Shown here: piece by piece, positions 11,177-21,823 of the stretch
How the letters are laid out: each line of letters opens with the position of its first letter
Numbering within the stretch: the first letter of the stretch is position 1
Assembly (NCBI GenBank): GCA_016800925.1
Contig: JABCPU010000113.1
Location: forward strand, 1 to 64,000
Direction: 5' to 3'
Source: Suillus spraguei
Taxonomy: Eukaryota > Basidiomycota > Agaricomycetes > Boletales > Suillaceae
Length of the DNA: 64,000 bases
The notes under the pieces: model-generated
Database searches by the model: none
What the model saw: the letters and a program-made list of their open reading frames with translations, nothing else
Told to the model about the DNA's origin: nothing
Made by a program: the position numbers and the translations under genes

Positions 11177-12688
11177 TGTTACGACCATGCAAAACCGGAG
11201 ATTAGTCAGAAGTCCTGGTCTTACATGGGGTTGTACCGGAGGGTTGTAAAGTCAAAGGGGCTTGGCCTCAGCTCGTACGCTGTGCCCCTTACCCGAGTAT
11301 GTGCCCTTAATTTCAGATGAAGTCCAAGGGAGAGTTCTGGTGAAGTCCAGATGGAGGGTCCGGACAAACTCTAAGGCAGGATAGCTCAACAGAGCTCCGA
11401 TGGACTTCTGGATGAGCGTGGGAATGCGCCGGAACTATTTCCGGAAGGTAGGGAGTAATAATAACACTACTGGAACAAGCTCCAAGTAGAACGGATGAAG
11501 CATGGACCGCTGGACAAAGTCCAGGGCAGGATAGGAGCAGAGCTCTGGAGGAAAAGATGATCCATAGATGTCAGAGGATAGGATAGGATGGATCCGACGG
11601 ACTAGGGGTCCGAAGGTCCGGAGCTCGGAGGAGCGGAGGAGCGGAGGAGCGGAGGAGCGGAGGAGCGGAGGAGCGGAGGAGCGGAGGAGCGGAGGAGCGG
11701 AGGAGCGGAGGAGCGGAGGAGCGGAGGAGCGGAGGAGCGGAGGAGCGGAGGAGCGGAGGAGCGGAGGAGCGGAGGAGCGGAGGAGCGGAGGAGCGGAGGA
11801 GCGGAGGAGCGGAGGAGCGGAGGAGTGGAGGAGCGGATGATCGGATGATCGGATGAGCATAGCTCTGCGGATCTTAGAGGGAGTGTTGGCTACTAGAGAG
11901 GAGTAGGTCCGGATATGGTGTAGAGATAGTATAGACTACTCCGGACAAGGTCCAGAATAGAAACAGACAGTACAAGACTACCAAAGGTAGAGTCGGAGGT
12001 GAAACAGGTGATAGACGGAGATGGACGAAGTCCGAAAAGATTATAGGACATAGGATCAAAGCTCCGGCCTAGGGAGTGATCCCATAGGCCTGAGTTGGAA
12101 ACTTTACAAGGGCCGGAGCCCAAGTGCAAGAACGGAGACGGAGTTATATAGACATGATAACAGGATACAGAGTAATCAAAGGAATATACAGAAGTAGGAA
12201 CAATGAATCAGACTAAGGTCTGCAGGAGTTGTACTACAAGTTTATATACTGTAGGAGCATGCCGGAGGGTAAGTATGGATAGTCCGAGGCTATGTCTGAA
12301 GCATACGGAAACACATTAGTAAGTACAGCGGGACATAAGGCTATGAACTCGGAGATGAAGCTCGTACGAAATACTTATCAAGACGGAGGCAGAGATCACT
12401 GAGAACCGGAAGCATAGAGATACCCAGAAGCCGGAGACACAGGTATATTCTAAAAGGGGTAATGCGCAGGTGCATGGGAATAGTTCGGATATGAACTCGG
12501 ATCAGATATGGACACGGATTGGATATGGACACGGATCGGATATGGACATGGATCGGATATGGATTGGAGTGGATTGGTGGATCGGATATGTGAACTGGAT
12601 TGGATGGGTGGATCAGATATGTGTAGGTTGGGTGTCTGGATGTCCATGGATTGGATTTGATCTAGACCTGAATGTACGGTATATGACA
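11177..12688 (-). repeat. Solo LTR family B, copy 1
   Basis: A 1512-bp block starting TGTTACGACC and ending ATATGACA, flanked by GTACT on both sides (11172-11176, 12689-12693). It contains the 9-bp minisatellite at 11626-11837 and looser GGATCGGATATGGACAT words at 12490-12620. The TATATAAA box reads on the minus strand at about 12248, so the sense direction is minus. It shares its ends, its TATA region and a GGGGCACAG..GAGGCCAAGCCCC block with LTR family A, so the two families are related. Confidence 0.9.
11626..11837. repeat. 9-bp minisatellite GAGGAGCGG
   Basis: About 23 near-perfect copies of a purine-rich 9-mer inside LTR family B copy 1. All plus-strand frames stay open and would read as EERRSGGA repeats, which is a by-product of the repeat and not a gene. 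The last units change to GGATGATC-type words. Confidence 0.9.
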
Positions 12689-13151
12689 GTACTTGGGAAT
12701 TGGTACAACCACCCAAGAACAGGATGCTTATAGGGAATAAATGGGTCCTGATTAAGAAAACCAATAAAGAAGATACATTTGCACTGGTTTCACATCTTAA
12801 GTTGATACAATCATTGATGTCTGTTGCTGTGGCCCTAAGTTGGGAAGTTGAGCAGATGGATGTGAAAGGAGCATATTTAAATGGCACCTTAACAGAGGAG
12901 GTGTATGTGGTCCAACCAGAAGGATATGATAACAGTACAGGAAGAGTATGTCAACTTTGGAAAACCTTGTATGGATTAAAGCAATCTGGACATGAGTGGA
13001 ATATTGAGTTAAACAGTGGTCTAAAAATAGTATTTAAATGTACCAAGTCGGATCCATGCATCTATATAAGACAGACCAAGACAGGCACACAGATCATCAC
13101 AGTATGGGTAGATGATTTACTCCTGTTTTCCAATAGTGTCAATCTTATGAA

Positions 13152-13420
13152 TCAGTTAAAGATGCAGTTAAAAGAAACATTCATAACACAATGGTGACAA
13201 TTGTATATGATGCCTGTTGAGATGCCTGCCCAATCTGCCATGTCTTCTGTTGTTGATGTGTTTCCATAATGACCAGCACCATTTGAAAAAATCGTGAGTT
13301 GCACAGAGACAGGTAATTGAGGGTTATTTGAGTTGTTCTGGAAAATGGGGTGATTGACGATTATATTGACAAGATGTGCAAAGACAGGAGGATTCACACA
13401 AAGTTTCAGACAATTGACTT
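13152..13420 (-). pseudogene. PIF/Harbinger-like transposase N-terminal fragment
   Basis: The minus strand encodes VFAHLVNIIVNHPIFQNNS, then PVSVQLTIFSNGAGHYGN, then DMADWAGISTGIIYN. This pattern of an ordered helix segment followed by an HTH-like GISTGIIYN is what fungal DDE_Tnp_4 (Harbinger) proteins show before the catalytic domain. It is cut near 13197, where copia 2 RT begins on the other strand, and it is frameshifted upstream. The catalytic domain is absent. Confidence 0.5.
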
Positions 13421-13873
13421 CAGACGTGCAAAGAGGACGCAGCTCTTTTCAACCTCATCCTTCAATTGTGTCTGAGAATTTGGTAAAGGCATGTGAAGTT
13501 GTTATCATTTCAGTCAGTAAAGGACATCAACATGGAAAAGAGTGATTCAAATGAGGAATCAGTTGACATTAATGACATTGACATTATGGACAAGGTCATT
13601 CCTGAATCTCTAGACTTGGAGTTAGAGAGGTATCTGGGTTATCATCCCAGTCATCAAGACCTTTTGCGAGTTCAAGTTATTGAGCAAACTGGAGATCTAG
13701 TTGTTTTTCACATAGTGCTTCAAGGATATGTTCACGGGCAGATATGTGAGGCATCATAATTATCGATGAAGAGCATCAATAGGATCACTCCAAAATGGAA
13801 TACTTACATAATCTCATTTCTGGGCGGAGCTTAAATATGTCTTAACAGTTTGTGTTTCTGAGAACGTACAGGA
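13421..13873. other. No gene recognised
   Basis: Contains an 88-codon open frame (13493-13759) with an acidic N-terminal part and no recognised domain. It is probably part of the degraded Harbinger-type element, since it lies directly upstream of that fragment on its coding strand. I do not call it a gene. Confidence 0.4.
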
Positions 13874-13926
13874 AATGGACACTCTGGGGGTAACTCTGTC
13901 ACAGACTCCGAGGGTATTGTATGGGT
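13874..13926 (+). repeat. Left terminal inverted repeat of KDZ element
   Basis: Begins AATGGACACTCTGG and runs through TAACTCTGTCACAGACTCC to ATTGTATGGG. It pairs with 19450-19500. A second ACTCTGGGGG word just inside, at about 13930, may be a subterminal repeat. Confidence 0.85.
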
Positions 13927-14133
13927 CCCACTCTGGGGGCATGTCAGCTGCTCAGCTCAATTTGGTCGGAGTTTCATTATGTCAGCTGTGATTCTAACTG
14001 GCCATGCTGTACCTTGTTCCTCCCACCCCTCCCACCCCCAGTGTCTTTTTGCCTGCCCTCTCCACCTAACGCACATGACACCGCACACCCTGGACATGAC
14101 TGCCACCATGATCACGACCTTTTACTGTCAACA

Positions 14134-17108
14134 ATGACAACAGCCTGCTTCATGGACATCAGGACTCCATTCCCAGCTCTCGATCACCCAGAATTACAAG
14201 ACCTTTCATATATCGCCATAACACGCTTCCTTCGCTGTGCAAACATGCTTAAGGATGATATCCTCCTCCCTCAGCCTCACAGCACTCCTATCACCACTGC
14301 CCTTGATGTTCTACCTCCAGCAATCACTGATTTTTAGCAGGTCCTTCAATATCTCCTGCAATGCAGTTGATGTACTCTGGGGTGCAGTGTCATATACCAT
14401 ACTTCTGATCTCAGATCCAATCAGATCTGATTGATCCTACTTCTGTCCAGTCCACAGATCCTGTCCGGATCACCCATCCAAAAGTCCCTTCTTCTCGCAC
14501 TCTAACTCCCTTGTGGACATCTGTGTCTACCTCCTTTCGGCAATCCTCCTGTCTCTGGTATTTCGGCTGTGTATATTTCCCTCCTGCTTATTGATCCATT
14601 ACCTGTGTCTCATTTCCAACTCGCACTTACTGATCTGCTGTGCATTAACTAATAGATTTTCATTATACATTGTACATAGCCCTCAGTCCCAGACTTGTTG
14701 ATTATCCATGCTAGTTACTTACAGTATATAAACCACTTGTAAATCTCCAAAGAACCTTAGTTCGAATATCATCTTAGATTCTGCTCAATCTGTTCCTCCA
14801 GACTTGAGTTATTTCCAGCTCTGGTCATCTTCCGAGACTTGGGATTGATTCCTATAAGTCTACATCTCCAACTCTACCTACGGGTAGTCTACCTCTGTTG
14901 GTTTCTAGTTAGGAACTTGTTTCCGAGACTAGTCTTATTCCTTGTATCATCTCCATGTTCCGGATAACTTTCGGACGTGTCATATCCAATACCTTCGAAC
15001 ATCCGGATCCATTACACAACCACTTCCGGATCTTTGGACGTATCTCTATCCTCTGAAATAAAGGGCATTACTCGGGAAAGGGGCACAGTGTACAAACTGA
15101 GGCCAAAGTTCTTCGGATCTCTTACCCCTTGAGTACAGTCTTAACATGCAGTCAAACACATTGTATGGACCCTTTCTGCTGATGGTGAGGAACACGAGGT
15201 TATCAAGACAATATTTCAACATCATGGCCAGGATCAAGGCATCTGTGAGTGATCTATCTATCTATTCAACGAAACTGTACTCCATGCTGAAATGAATTCA
15301 TAGCAGCCTATGTTCTGTATCCTCCAATGAAGACATGTGTGAACCCAGACTGCATTGCTGTGCAACGTGCTATGCCACTGCAAAAGGATGAGCCCCGTCA
15401 TGTTGTCATCTTCACTCAGGCATTCGGTGTTCATTGTGCATGGTCTGCCCATTTAAAATGCAGATGTAAGTTTCTATGTTCAACTCCAACTCCAGCTGAC
15501 CTCAACTTCATCAGTGTGTAATATAAATTACCACCACAATTACGCCATGCATGGGGCATCAAGGCAGTATTATTCTGGTGTACCAAAATACATCCAAGTC
15601 AGGGAGCATCAGTTTGTTGAACGCAAGCTTGCAATGCATTGGATCAACCTGATGCAAATCCCGTGAGTATTTTTGTGAACTCTCATTCATGTTTTTAACC
15701 TTTTTCACAGTGTCTCCACTACCAACTGTGCTCATCTGTACAATGAGGCACAAGCTCAATGTGAAAATGTCACCTGTGAATGGCAGTTTAACATGACTGT
15801 CACAACTGAGGAAGTATGGGATGCGTTCACTGTCTTAGCACTCCTTGATAACCATCAGCTTCAGAATACAAGTCTTTGTGTACCCCATGGCAATTCCCAG
15901 AGTGCCTGCTACACTGCTGCTATGCATGCCCACAATGAAAGGATTATTACTGAAGGCCAAGATGAGCTCCCACATGTGTGCTATGGATGCATGCGCCTCT
16001 TTTCCATGCCTGATGGCACCACTCACTACACTGAGGTCATTGTCACTGATGGCATCACTGTTGGACGGCCCTGTTGTGCTGTACCACATTGCAAAAACGC
16101 CCTTGCCAGCACTCGCAATCACTTTTGTTCAGCCGACCCCAGTCACAGGCAGCTTGAAACCATATGTGCAGTCAATGGGTGTGACCAACCTGTCAGCCAT
16201 CATGGTCAAGGTGACAAGCTGCACAAAACCTGCAGTAACCCACTCCACATAAAGATGGAGGATGCAAAAGCAGTGCTCTCACGGAGTGGAAAGAGCAAGA
16301 CCCAGAGGATGAAGACTGCCAAGTTGAATGATGCATTTGCAGCTTTGTCCCATGATCATCCAGAGGATGATTTGCCTGTTGAAGACTTTGATGAATGGTA
16401 CGAGTATGATGAGTCAACTGGCAATGTGCGCCTCAAGCAAGCATCAGTGGCCTTGTCAATGGGAGTTGTCAATCCTTCACTCACGCAGAACGAATCACGT
16501 CACATTCTTGAAGCATGCCCAAGCAAGGACAATGTCCCAAAGCTCAAGGCGATTTTTTTCCAGAAGCAAACCAACAATGAGCAGCTGTTTGTGCATCCTT
16601 GTGGTATTATCTCAGGATGAGGTACTATGTACCATCACGAAGCTGTGTCAAATGTCTTGGTATGTCATTTAATACCCCTAGTTTTGGGTGCTGACTTACG
16701 GATCGCAGATATTGTTTGAAAAGACATTCTCTCTTCCACGAGCATGGAAACCCCAGCATCTCATATATGATTCCAATTGCAATGCTCTTCATGAGGTTGA
16801 GAGCAGGAAAATGAAGTTCTTTGAAGGGATTGGAATGTGTGTAGACGTGTTCCACCATACAATGAAACACAAGGCTAGTAATCAGTTTTGCCAGGAGCAC
16901 TGCAGCATGAAGGCCTACCCTGAACTGCTCGATGAAGATGGCAAATATTACTTCAACTCCTCAATCACAAAGCAGACAAACGTGTGGTTTGGTGGGTTTC
17001 ATAATATGTGCCATGAGATGACACCAGTCAAATCTGATTTTTTTCCTTGATGAAGTGATCCTTCGTCGCAATCGTGCTACTGTTATTAACTTACATCGCC
17101 AGGGTAAA
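14134..17108 (+). pseudogene. KDZ transposon protein, CxC5/CxC6 region (broken)
   Basis: An intron-containing KDZ-associated protein. The start MTTACFMDIRTPFPALDHPE is followed by a segment ending VLWGAV, then the solo LTR, then HIVWTLSADGEEHEVIK. Next come the CxC5-like TCVNPDCIAVQ, the CxC6-like cluster CCAVPHCKNAL..CSADPSHRQLETICAVNGCDQP..HHG..HKTC (about 16070-16230), and a final part with YDSNCN and NVWFGGFHNMCHEM near 16960-17030. The YDSNCN Asp is a likely catalytic residue. Damage: a one-base shift near 14335, the LTR insertion, and a TGA (16618-16620) where a conserved Arg is expected before GTMYHHEAVSNVL. The protein is almost certainly inactive. Confidence 0.75.
14388..15146 (+). 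repeat. Solo LTR family A, copy 3
   Basis: A 759-bp block, TGTCATATACC to AGTCTTAACA, with TGCAG on both flanks (14383-14387, 15147-15151). TATA box at about 14725. Taking out the LTR plus one TGCAG rejoins the KDZ exon in frame across GCA G|TC AAA, which dates this insertion after the KDZ element. Confidence 0.95.
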
Positions 17109-17649
17109 CAACCCCATCACCCTCATCTCTTCACATAGTATTTATCTCAGTATACTTCTGTTTGTTTACCGCTATGATATGTAATATAATGAATTCATCT
17201 CCCCAAGCTTGACATTCAGGGCCTGGATCTGGAGAGCGCTCATCCTCCCCATCAATCCTCTCTCAAAAAAGTCCTTTACTGCATTCAGGGCCTGGATCTG
17301 GAGAGCACTCCTCCCCATCAATTACTGTACATTCATCTCCCCAAGCTTGACATTCAGGGCCTGGATCTGGAGAGCGCTCATCCTCCCCATCAATTCTCTC
17401 TCAAAAAAGTCCTTTCTCACTGCAGGAGCCCATGACTTCACAACAACAAGTGCACCCATCAACTCATTGAATGATACACCGACAAAATGATAAGATACAA
17501 ATCTAGCAAATGACCATGATGACAAGGAAAGTGGATATCCAAGGTAAAGACCATGTGATGTAAATTAGAATGTAAAAAAATCACTTTGACCTAATGTTAC
17601 AAACTAGGGTGGTGTCACCAGCAACAGTGCAAAGGCACTTAACGGTTTA
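17109..17649. other. KDZ internal spacer between convergent genes
   Basis: Non-coding sequence between the ends of the two KDZ genes. It contains the partial tandem duplication described at 17204-17418 and otherwise no recognised signal. Confidence 0.5.
17204..17418. repeat. Partial tandem duplication, about 136-bp period
   Basis: A segment with CCCAAGCTTGACATTCAG, GGCCTGGATCTGGAGAGC and CTCTCAAAAAAGTCCTTT appears at 17204-17276 and again at about 17340-17413. A shorter third piece of its core lies between them, near 17284. The copies are almost identical, so the duplication is recent. Confidence 0.8.
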
Positions 17650-19327
17650 CTAGGAAGTGTGTCTAATGTTCAAAGGAACACAGGCCGAGCGGTTTTGATG
17701 GTAGGTTGCGCAGATGAATGGAACACCAAACACAAGGTTAAAGAGCTCATCTTGTGGGTAGTGTTTGCGGAGGACTGGTGAATCCATTTGACGAAAGCCA
17801 ACAAGCATATCACAGGTATACATGCCATACGGCCAGACTTGCTTGCTTTTGTATGTCGGAACATGGACAGGTATGACGGATGGCCGTGGCATGGAAATGA
17901 CAGAGTCAACAGAAGACATCGAGGATTGAGAATAGGCTGAAAGTAACGAGTCTGATGAAAATTCCGAGTCCACTGGTGATGGTGACAGTGGAGGCGTTGG
18001 AGACAATGAGGTTGCATGGAGGGCATCGAAATTGAGTTCCAGACATGGTCGAGTGGAGGGAGGTCGGAGGATCGTCATTGGGCTGCTCTTGGGGGTACCC
18101 TGGTAGCAGCGCTTGCCTAGAACATTGACTGAAGGCTTCGGCGTAGCTTGTGTACTATCTTTAATGATCTCTACATCGTCCGATTGAGCCTCTGGCTCCG
18201 AAGCTTCAACGATCTCCACGCCATCCGATTGAACCTCTGGTTCAGAGGGTGTTTGTGCTCGTTTCACCTTGAGCTTCGAGCGAACACCATCACATTCTCA
18301 CTTAATATTGAGGCGAAGATGCGCAGGACACATAGATTCCTTTGATAAGGTGTGAAGGGCGTCGAAGTCAAGGCACTCAGTAACACCCAAGTGACGGATA
18401 AAGACATGACACTCTGATTCCAGGACAAATGGGTGCGAAAGGGATGCAGGTATCCACTGCTTCAGACGGTCCTCGAAGACCTCGATCTTTGTAATGTTGT
18501 CGCCAAGAGAAGTGACTAGTTCTACGTCATCCACCAGCTGATAGAACGGAAAGTATTTGCAGTCCGAAACCCATTGCCGTTTGACGGGAGCATGGTCCTT
18601 GACAAAAACAAAAGTCAAGTTCTCATAGTGACCAACACAGGTCAAGATTGCTTACTGCATCAAACCAGTTCAATATGAACCGCTGCTTGGATTTTCGTTC
18701 TATTTCCTTCCGTCGTTCGGCTATACGCTTGCTCTCTATGTCATCCTGTGCATACTGGCAAAGATCTTTCTCCCACATTGGGTCAAGCTGGTTAGTTATA
18801 CACGGAAACTTGGACATCTTTGCAACTGGGGTCGCCATTGGCAGAGTAGTACGATGCGGCTGGAGTGGTTGCACGGAACCACTTACAAGGGGTGGGGGAG
18901 CTGTCAGAATGTCGTGTATGGATGGGACACGAGCTGGAAGGAATGTTGGCACTTCCAGGCCCTCGAGAGAGGCCGACAGGGCCTTGTGAAGTTTGTAATA
19001 CCCAAAGCCTTCAGCATCAATCTGTGACGGCAGGTCAAGCTCTTCACGACGGCATGAGTCTTGGTCCAGTGTGGGTGCCTGGTGGATCAGACACCCCCCA
19101 TCTTCAATACAATGCATAGCACATTTCAAGTCTGGACACCGGAGAGCGCTAGGACATCGACAACCATCTCGGGTACAATCAGGACCGCGTTTGCGGGTTC
19201 TCTTCCCTTGAGACACTGGCAGCACGGAGAATCCTGGGCCAAGGGAGGATGCCTGCATACTGGGAGGCACAGCAGAAGGTGGAGATACTCCAGAAAGGCG
19301 GGGACTTGTAGCTGGCAACCGTGACAT
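17650..19327 (-). CDS. KDZ-associated Cys-rich accessory protein
   Basis: Two long minus-strand frames join through an intron near 18620-18660. The N-terminal part (from Met at 19327) is Ser/Pro-rich and carries a Cys/His module, CTRDGCRCPSALRCPD then CAMHCIEDGGCLIHQ, which looks like a zinc-binding knuckle. Later come a basic coiled segment (RRKEIERKSKQR), a block ending HLGVTECLDFDAL..HLRLNIK, an acidic EVQSDGVEIVE stretch and a C-terminal WPYGMYTCDMLVGFRQMDS..FGVPFICATYHQNR segment. I know this layout from large Agaricomycete families of unknown function. Its place inside the inverted repeats suggests it is a transposon passenger. It seems largely intact, unlike its partner gene. Function unknown. 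Confidence 0.6.
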
Positions 19328-19449
19328 GATATCTGGAAAGCGGAGAAGTTCAGGAAACCACTTGAAGAATCCACAAGGTCCATGCTTATAGACTATGTCA
19401 ACACAGTAATCTCAATGGAAAACAGGGACTTACCCGAGCCATTGTCATA

Positions 19450-19500
19450 CCCATACAATACCCCCGGAGTCCGTGACAGAGTTACCCCAGAGTGTCCATT
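19450..19500 (-). repeat. Right terminal inverted repeat of KDZ element
   Basis: Reverse complement of the left repeat. It ends GAGTTACCCCAGAGTGTCCATT. Differences from the left repeat are one base in a G run and two substitutions at CpG-type positions. Confidence 0.85.
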
Positions 19501-20450
19501 AGCCTGACTTTCTGGTGTTTCTTCGTTCATGCTTTGCTTTGATATGTGAGCTTTGAGGCCCACTAAAGAATTTCAACATCAATGTCTCCGGCCTCAACCA
19601 CATCTCGAATTGCACTGCTCGTATCTATCAGTATCATCGTCGCCAGGTGTTCCAAAATACGAGCCTGTGCTAGTACTACCGCCATTAACGATGATCATCA
19701 CTCTCGCACTTGCGAACGGCAACAATGACTTAAACATGTTATCCACGCGAGTGTATCTGGAAACAAGGATAGTAGCGATTACTTGGCATGGACATAAGTG
19801 AGACAATTCCGATATGAATATCAGATGCGATTAGGCTGTGAATCAAACCAGGCTTATCTACTGACGATGAGGTGCCAATTCTTTGTCGGCAACAAAGAAT
19901 TAGCATTGGAGGCGTCCACGAACCCTAAAAGCTTCTGCAACTTGGAGCTAATAAATCCCATTGACCGCGGTACCATACTATTCCTGACGCTCGTTGCAGG
20001 TCATCCTCAAGTACCATGAGGGGGCGCTCATCCATACAGAGTTGTGGAAGAATGAGCCTGTGTTTGAAGGATTTATTTTACCGTCTCGTAAATATGTTGT
20101 TCTTGTTGACGAACGTGATATTCAGCCATTTCGGAGATTGGGCTCCCGCCCACTGTTTTTCATGTCTTTTGTACAATCATACAATGTTGACTGCCGCGGC
20201 ACATGACACACATTAAAGACACCGCTACTTATGATCAACCTTGGTGTTAGCCCTGCTTTGGCGGCAGGCGTCAAGCATATTGATACCAGGCCAGGGCATA
20301 GAGATTATAGTCTGCCTTGATGAAAAAGACAAACTGCATCTGGCTACATTTTCTCATAATGTTAACAGTGGTGTCTGTTCATAGGGGAAGCCACAATAGA
20401 TATCAGGGGCACTGGGATTGAGACGATACAAAGTCACAAGTATGCAATCT
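19501..20450. other. No gene recognised; possible degraded host sequence
   Basis: Open stretches at about 19860-20210 (one reads FVGNKELALEASTNPKSF, another VLVDERDIQPF) look protein-like, but they are short, in different frames and match nothing I recognise. The base composition resembles the host genes to the right more than the transposons. It may be the remains of a host gene. Confidence 0.35.
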
Positions 20451-21430
20451 TTACTTTCGACCGGCCCTCCACTCTCCAGTCGCATACAGAGCTTGCTTAC
20501 CAGCAAACACGGTTGGGATGGCAAGGATGCCTCCATATAGAAGCACCTGACCAAGCTTGAGATCTATCCAGTACCAGACAAGTAGCACTTCAAAGGCACC
20601 GAGGAGGGCAGTGAAGGGCACGATGCTAAGTGAAAAGAAGTTCGGGACCCTGACGCCAATTTTACTCCACTTTTATCACGAAACCCATCAGCTAAAGATT
20701 AATTTAACAGGGAAGAAACGCACCAGTCCGACCAACACAAGCCAAGGCGAAAGCACAGCCGCCGCAAATACGGCAGAGATAAACTGAGGAGGTGATTTTT
20801 GTTCAGGGCGGAAGGTATGCTTGATGGCGGGGAGGACGTGGAACGCGGCTTCGTCCGGGTGTTCAGCGGGTGTCTGGGAGGCAGGTATATAGAGGTCAAA
20901 AAGGTCGTATTGTGCAGGTGCATGCACGAAGGAACCCAGAATAAGCGAGACTTCAAGAGGGTTGTGCGTAGTTGGCGGAATGGACGCAGGTGGACGTATC
21001 ATGTTCTGACATAGCAATCAAGTCTGACGCGTCTTGCAACAGTAGAGTGATGTAACCCACCAGCTCAAATTTAGCCTTTCCTCCTGCCGTCACGCGAACA
21101 GGCTGGATGCCCTCCTCGCCCGATTCCCTGTCATAGAATCGGAGGAAGGTTTGGTGTGGTTGGACACCTTTCCCCTCGTCACTCTCCGTTATTTTGAACG
21201 TAAGCTTGAGGGTGTCGGTTGCACCAAGAGTCAAAGGCTCTGGTTTTTTGGTCAGGGACAAGCTGTAGGACATATGAGTTATACTATGGCAGAAATGTGA
21301 TTAGTGCCTACGTGTCCGAGCGCAACTGGGTCGCATCTGATGTGCTAATTGTGAAACGAGGAGACTGAAGGGAAAGAGAGGCCGCTTGGACAGTTGCTGC
21401 AAGAAGCAGCCCAGATAATTGCCATATCAT
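20451..21430 (-). CDS. SWP1: Oligosaccharyltransferase subunit Swp1/ribophorin II
   Basis: The delta/Swp1 subunit of the ER oligosaccharyltransferase, which adds N-glycans to nascent proteins in the ER lumen. Four exons on minus: 21430-21312, 21262-21061, 21005-20724 and 20669-20451, giving 273 aa. All introns are GT..AG and 49-55 nt, and the phases join. Exon 1 encodes a signal peptide (MIWQLSGLLLAATVQA). The lumenal part ends with HVLPAIKHTFRPEQKSPP, the family signature, followed by three membrane helices including VLLVWYWIDLKLGQVLLYGG near the C-terminus. Length is normal for fungal Swp1. The start is fixed by the signal peptide. The gene looks intact. Confidence 0.9.
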
Positions 21431-21644
21431 GGTTTTGGTCAAGCTGTTTGTTGTATGTAGTCCCAGTTTGGGTGACGTGTCTTAGTGTCAGACAGTCTTC
21501 AAGCTCAGCTGAGAATTTACACCGGCTGCTTCGAAGCGGAACCGTCCACTTCTCTATAGAGACTCAAGTTCTACAATAAAAACAAATTATTCTCCAGATG
21601 AATTTGGAGTCCGTCGTATGCTCCGAAATAACGTAGTGCAAAAA

Positions 21645-21716
21645 AGACCCCACCGTGGTTCGAACACGGGACCGCACGATCTGCAATCGTATGCTCTACC
21701 ACTGAGCTATGGAGTC
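21645..21716 (-). tRNA. tRNA-Cys (GCA)
   Basis: A 72-nt cloverleaf on minus without intron. The acceptor stem GACTCCA pairs with TGGGGTC, the D arm is TAGCTCAGTGGTAGAGC, and the anticodon loop TTGCAGA gives anticodon GCA. The T arm carries GTTCGAAC. The discriminator base is U73, as is usual for tRNA-Cys. It lies between SWP1 and RPN3. Confidence 0.95.
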
Positions 21717-21823
21717 GATGTCGCCTCATACTCACCTAAGATATTTATTACCATATCACGGACTTACATAATACTGACTTGAACGCAAGACGCGTCACCG
21801 TGTCATTAACTATTCTTTGCATC

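Larger units (their letters stand above)
9915..13197 (+). pseudogene. Degenerate Ty1/copia polyprotein (copia 2)
   Basis: A second copia element. It starts at the GAG-pre-integrase (LTWHK*YSHV at about 9945), then integrase with WGPVKTQ, FVDDCSR and WVDNGTEY (10033-10510), a linker rich in acidic residues, and RT (12700-13197) with MDVKGAYLNG, LYGLKQSG and the catalytic motif VWVDDLLL. It stops inside RT at about 13197, so RNase H is missing. A 1.5-kb solo LTR (11177-12688) lies inside the linker-RT region. Removing the LTR and one target copy rejoins a normal copia RT start. Stops at 9961 and 10516 are TGA at expected Arg codons. Confidence 0.85.
13874..19500. mobile_element. KDZ-type DNA transposon with terminal inverted repeats
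   Basis: Inverted ends of about 52 bp bound a 5.6-kb unit: 13874-13926, and its reverse complement at 19450-19500. I see two substitutions and one single-base length difference. The motif starts AATGGACACTCTGGGG and ends GGGTATTGTATGGG. Inside lie a CxC5/CxC6 KDZ-associated gene on plus (14134-17108) and a Cys-rich accessory gene on minus (17650-19327), convergent. A solo LTR (14388-15146) sits in the first gene. I found no clear target duplication at the outer ends. Gene content and ends agree with known KDZ elements of Agaricomycetes. Confidence 0.75.

Noticed and set aside
11568..11840. A 90-codon open frame reading EERRSGGA repeats (also at 53596-54081)
   Set aside because: It is the translation of a 9-bp minisatellite that is open in several frames on both strands, inside a solo LTR.
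12470..12733. An 87-codon frame with GSDMDMDRIW-like repeats
   Set aside because: It lies inside LTR family B and reflects GGATCGGATATGGACAT tandem words.
12450..12887. 145-codon minus-strand frame
   Set aside because: It spans the LTR-copia junction and is antisense to the recognisable reverse transcriptase.
13874..19500. A target-site duplication at the KDZ ends
   Set aside because: Flanks GTACAGGA and AGCCTGAC do not match at any sensible offset, so I report the inverted repeats only.
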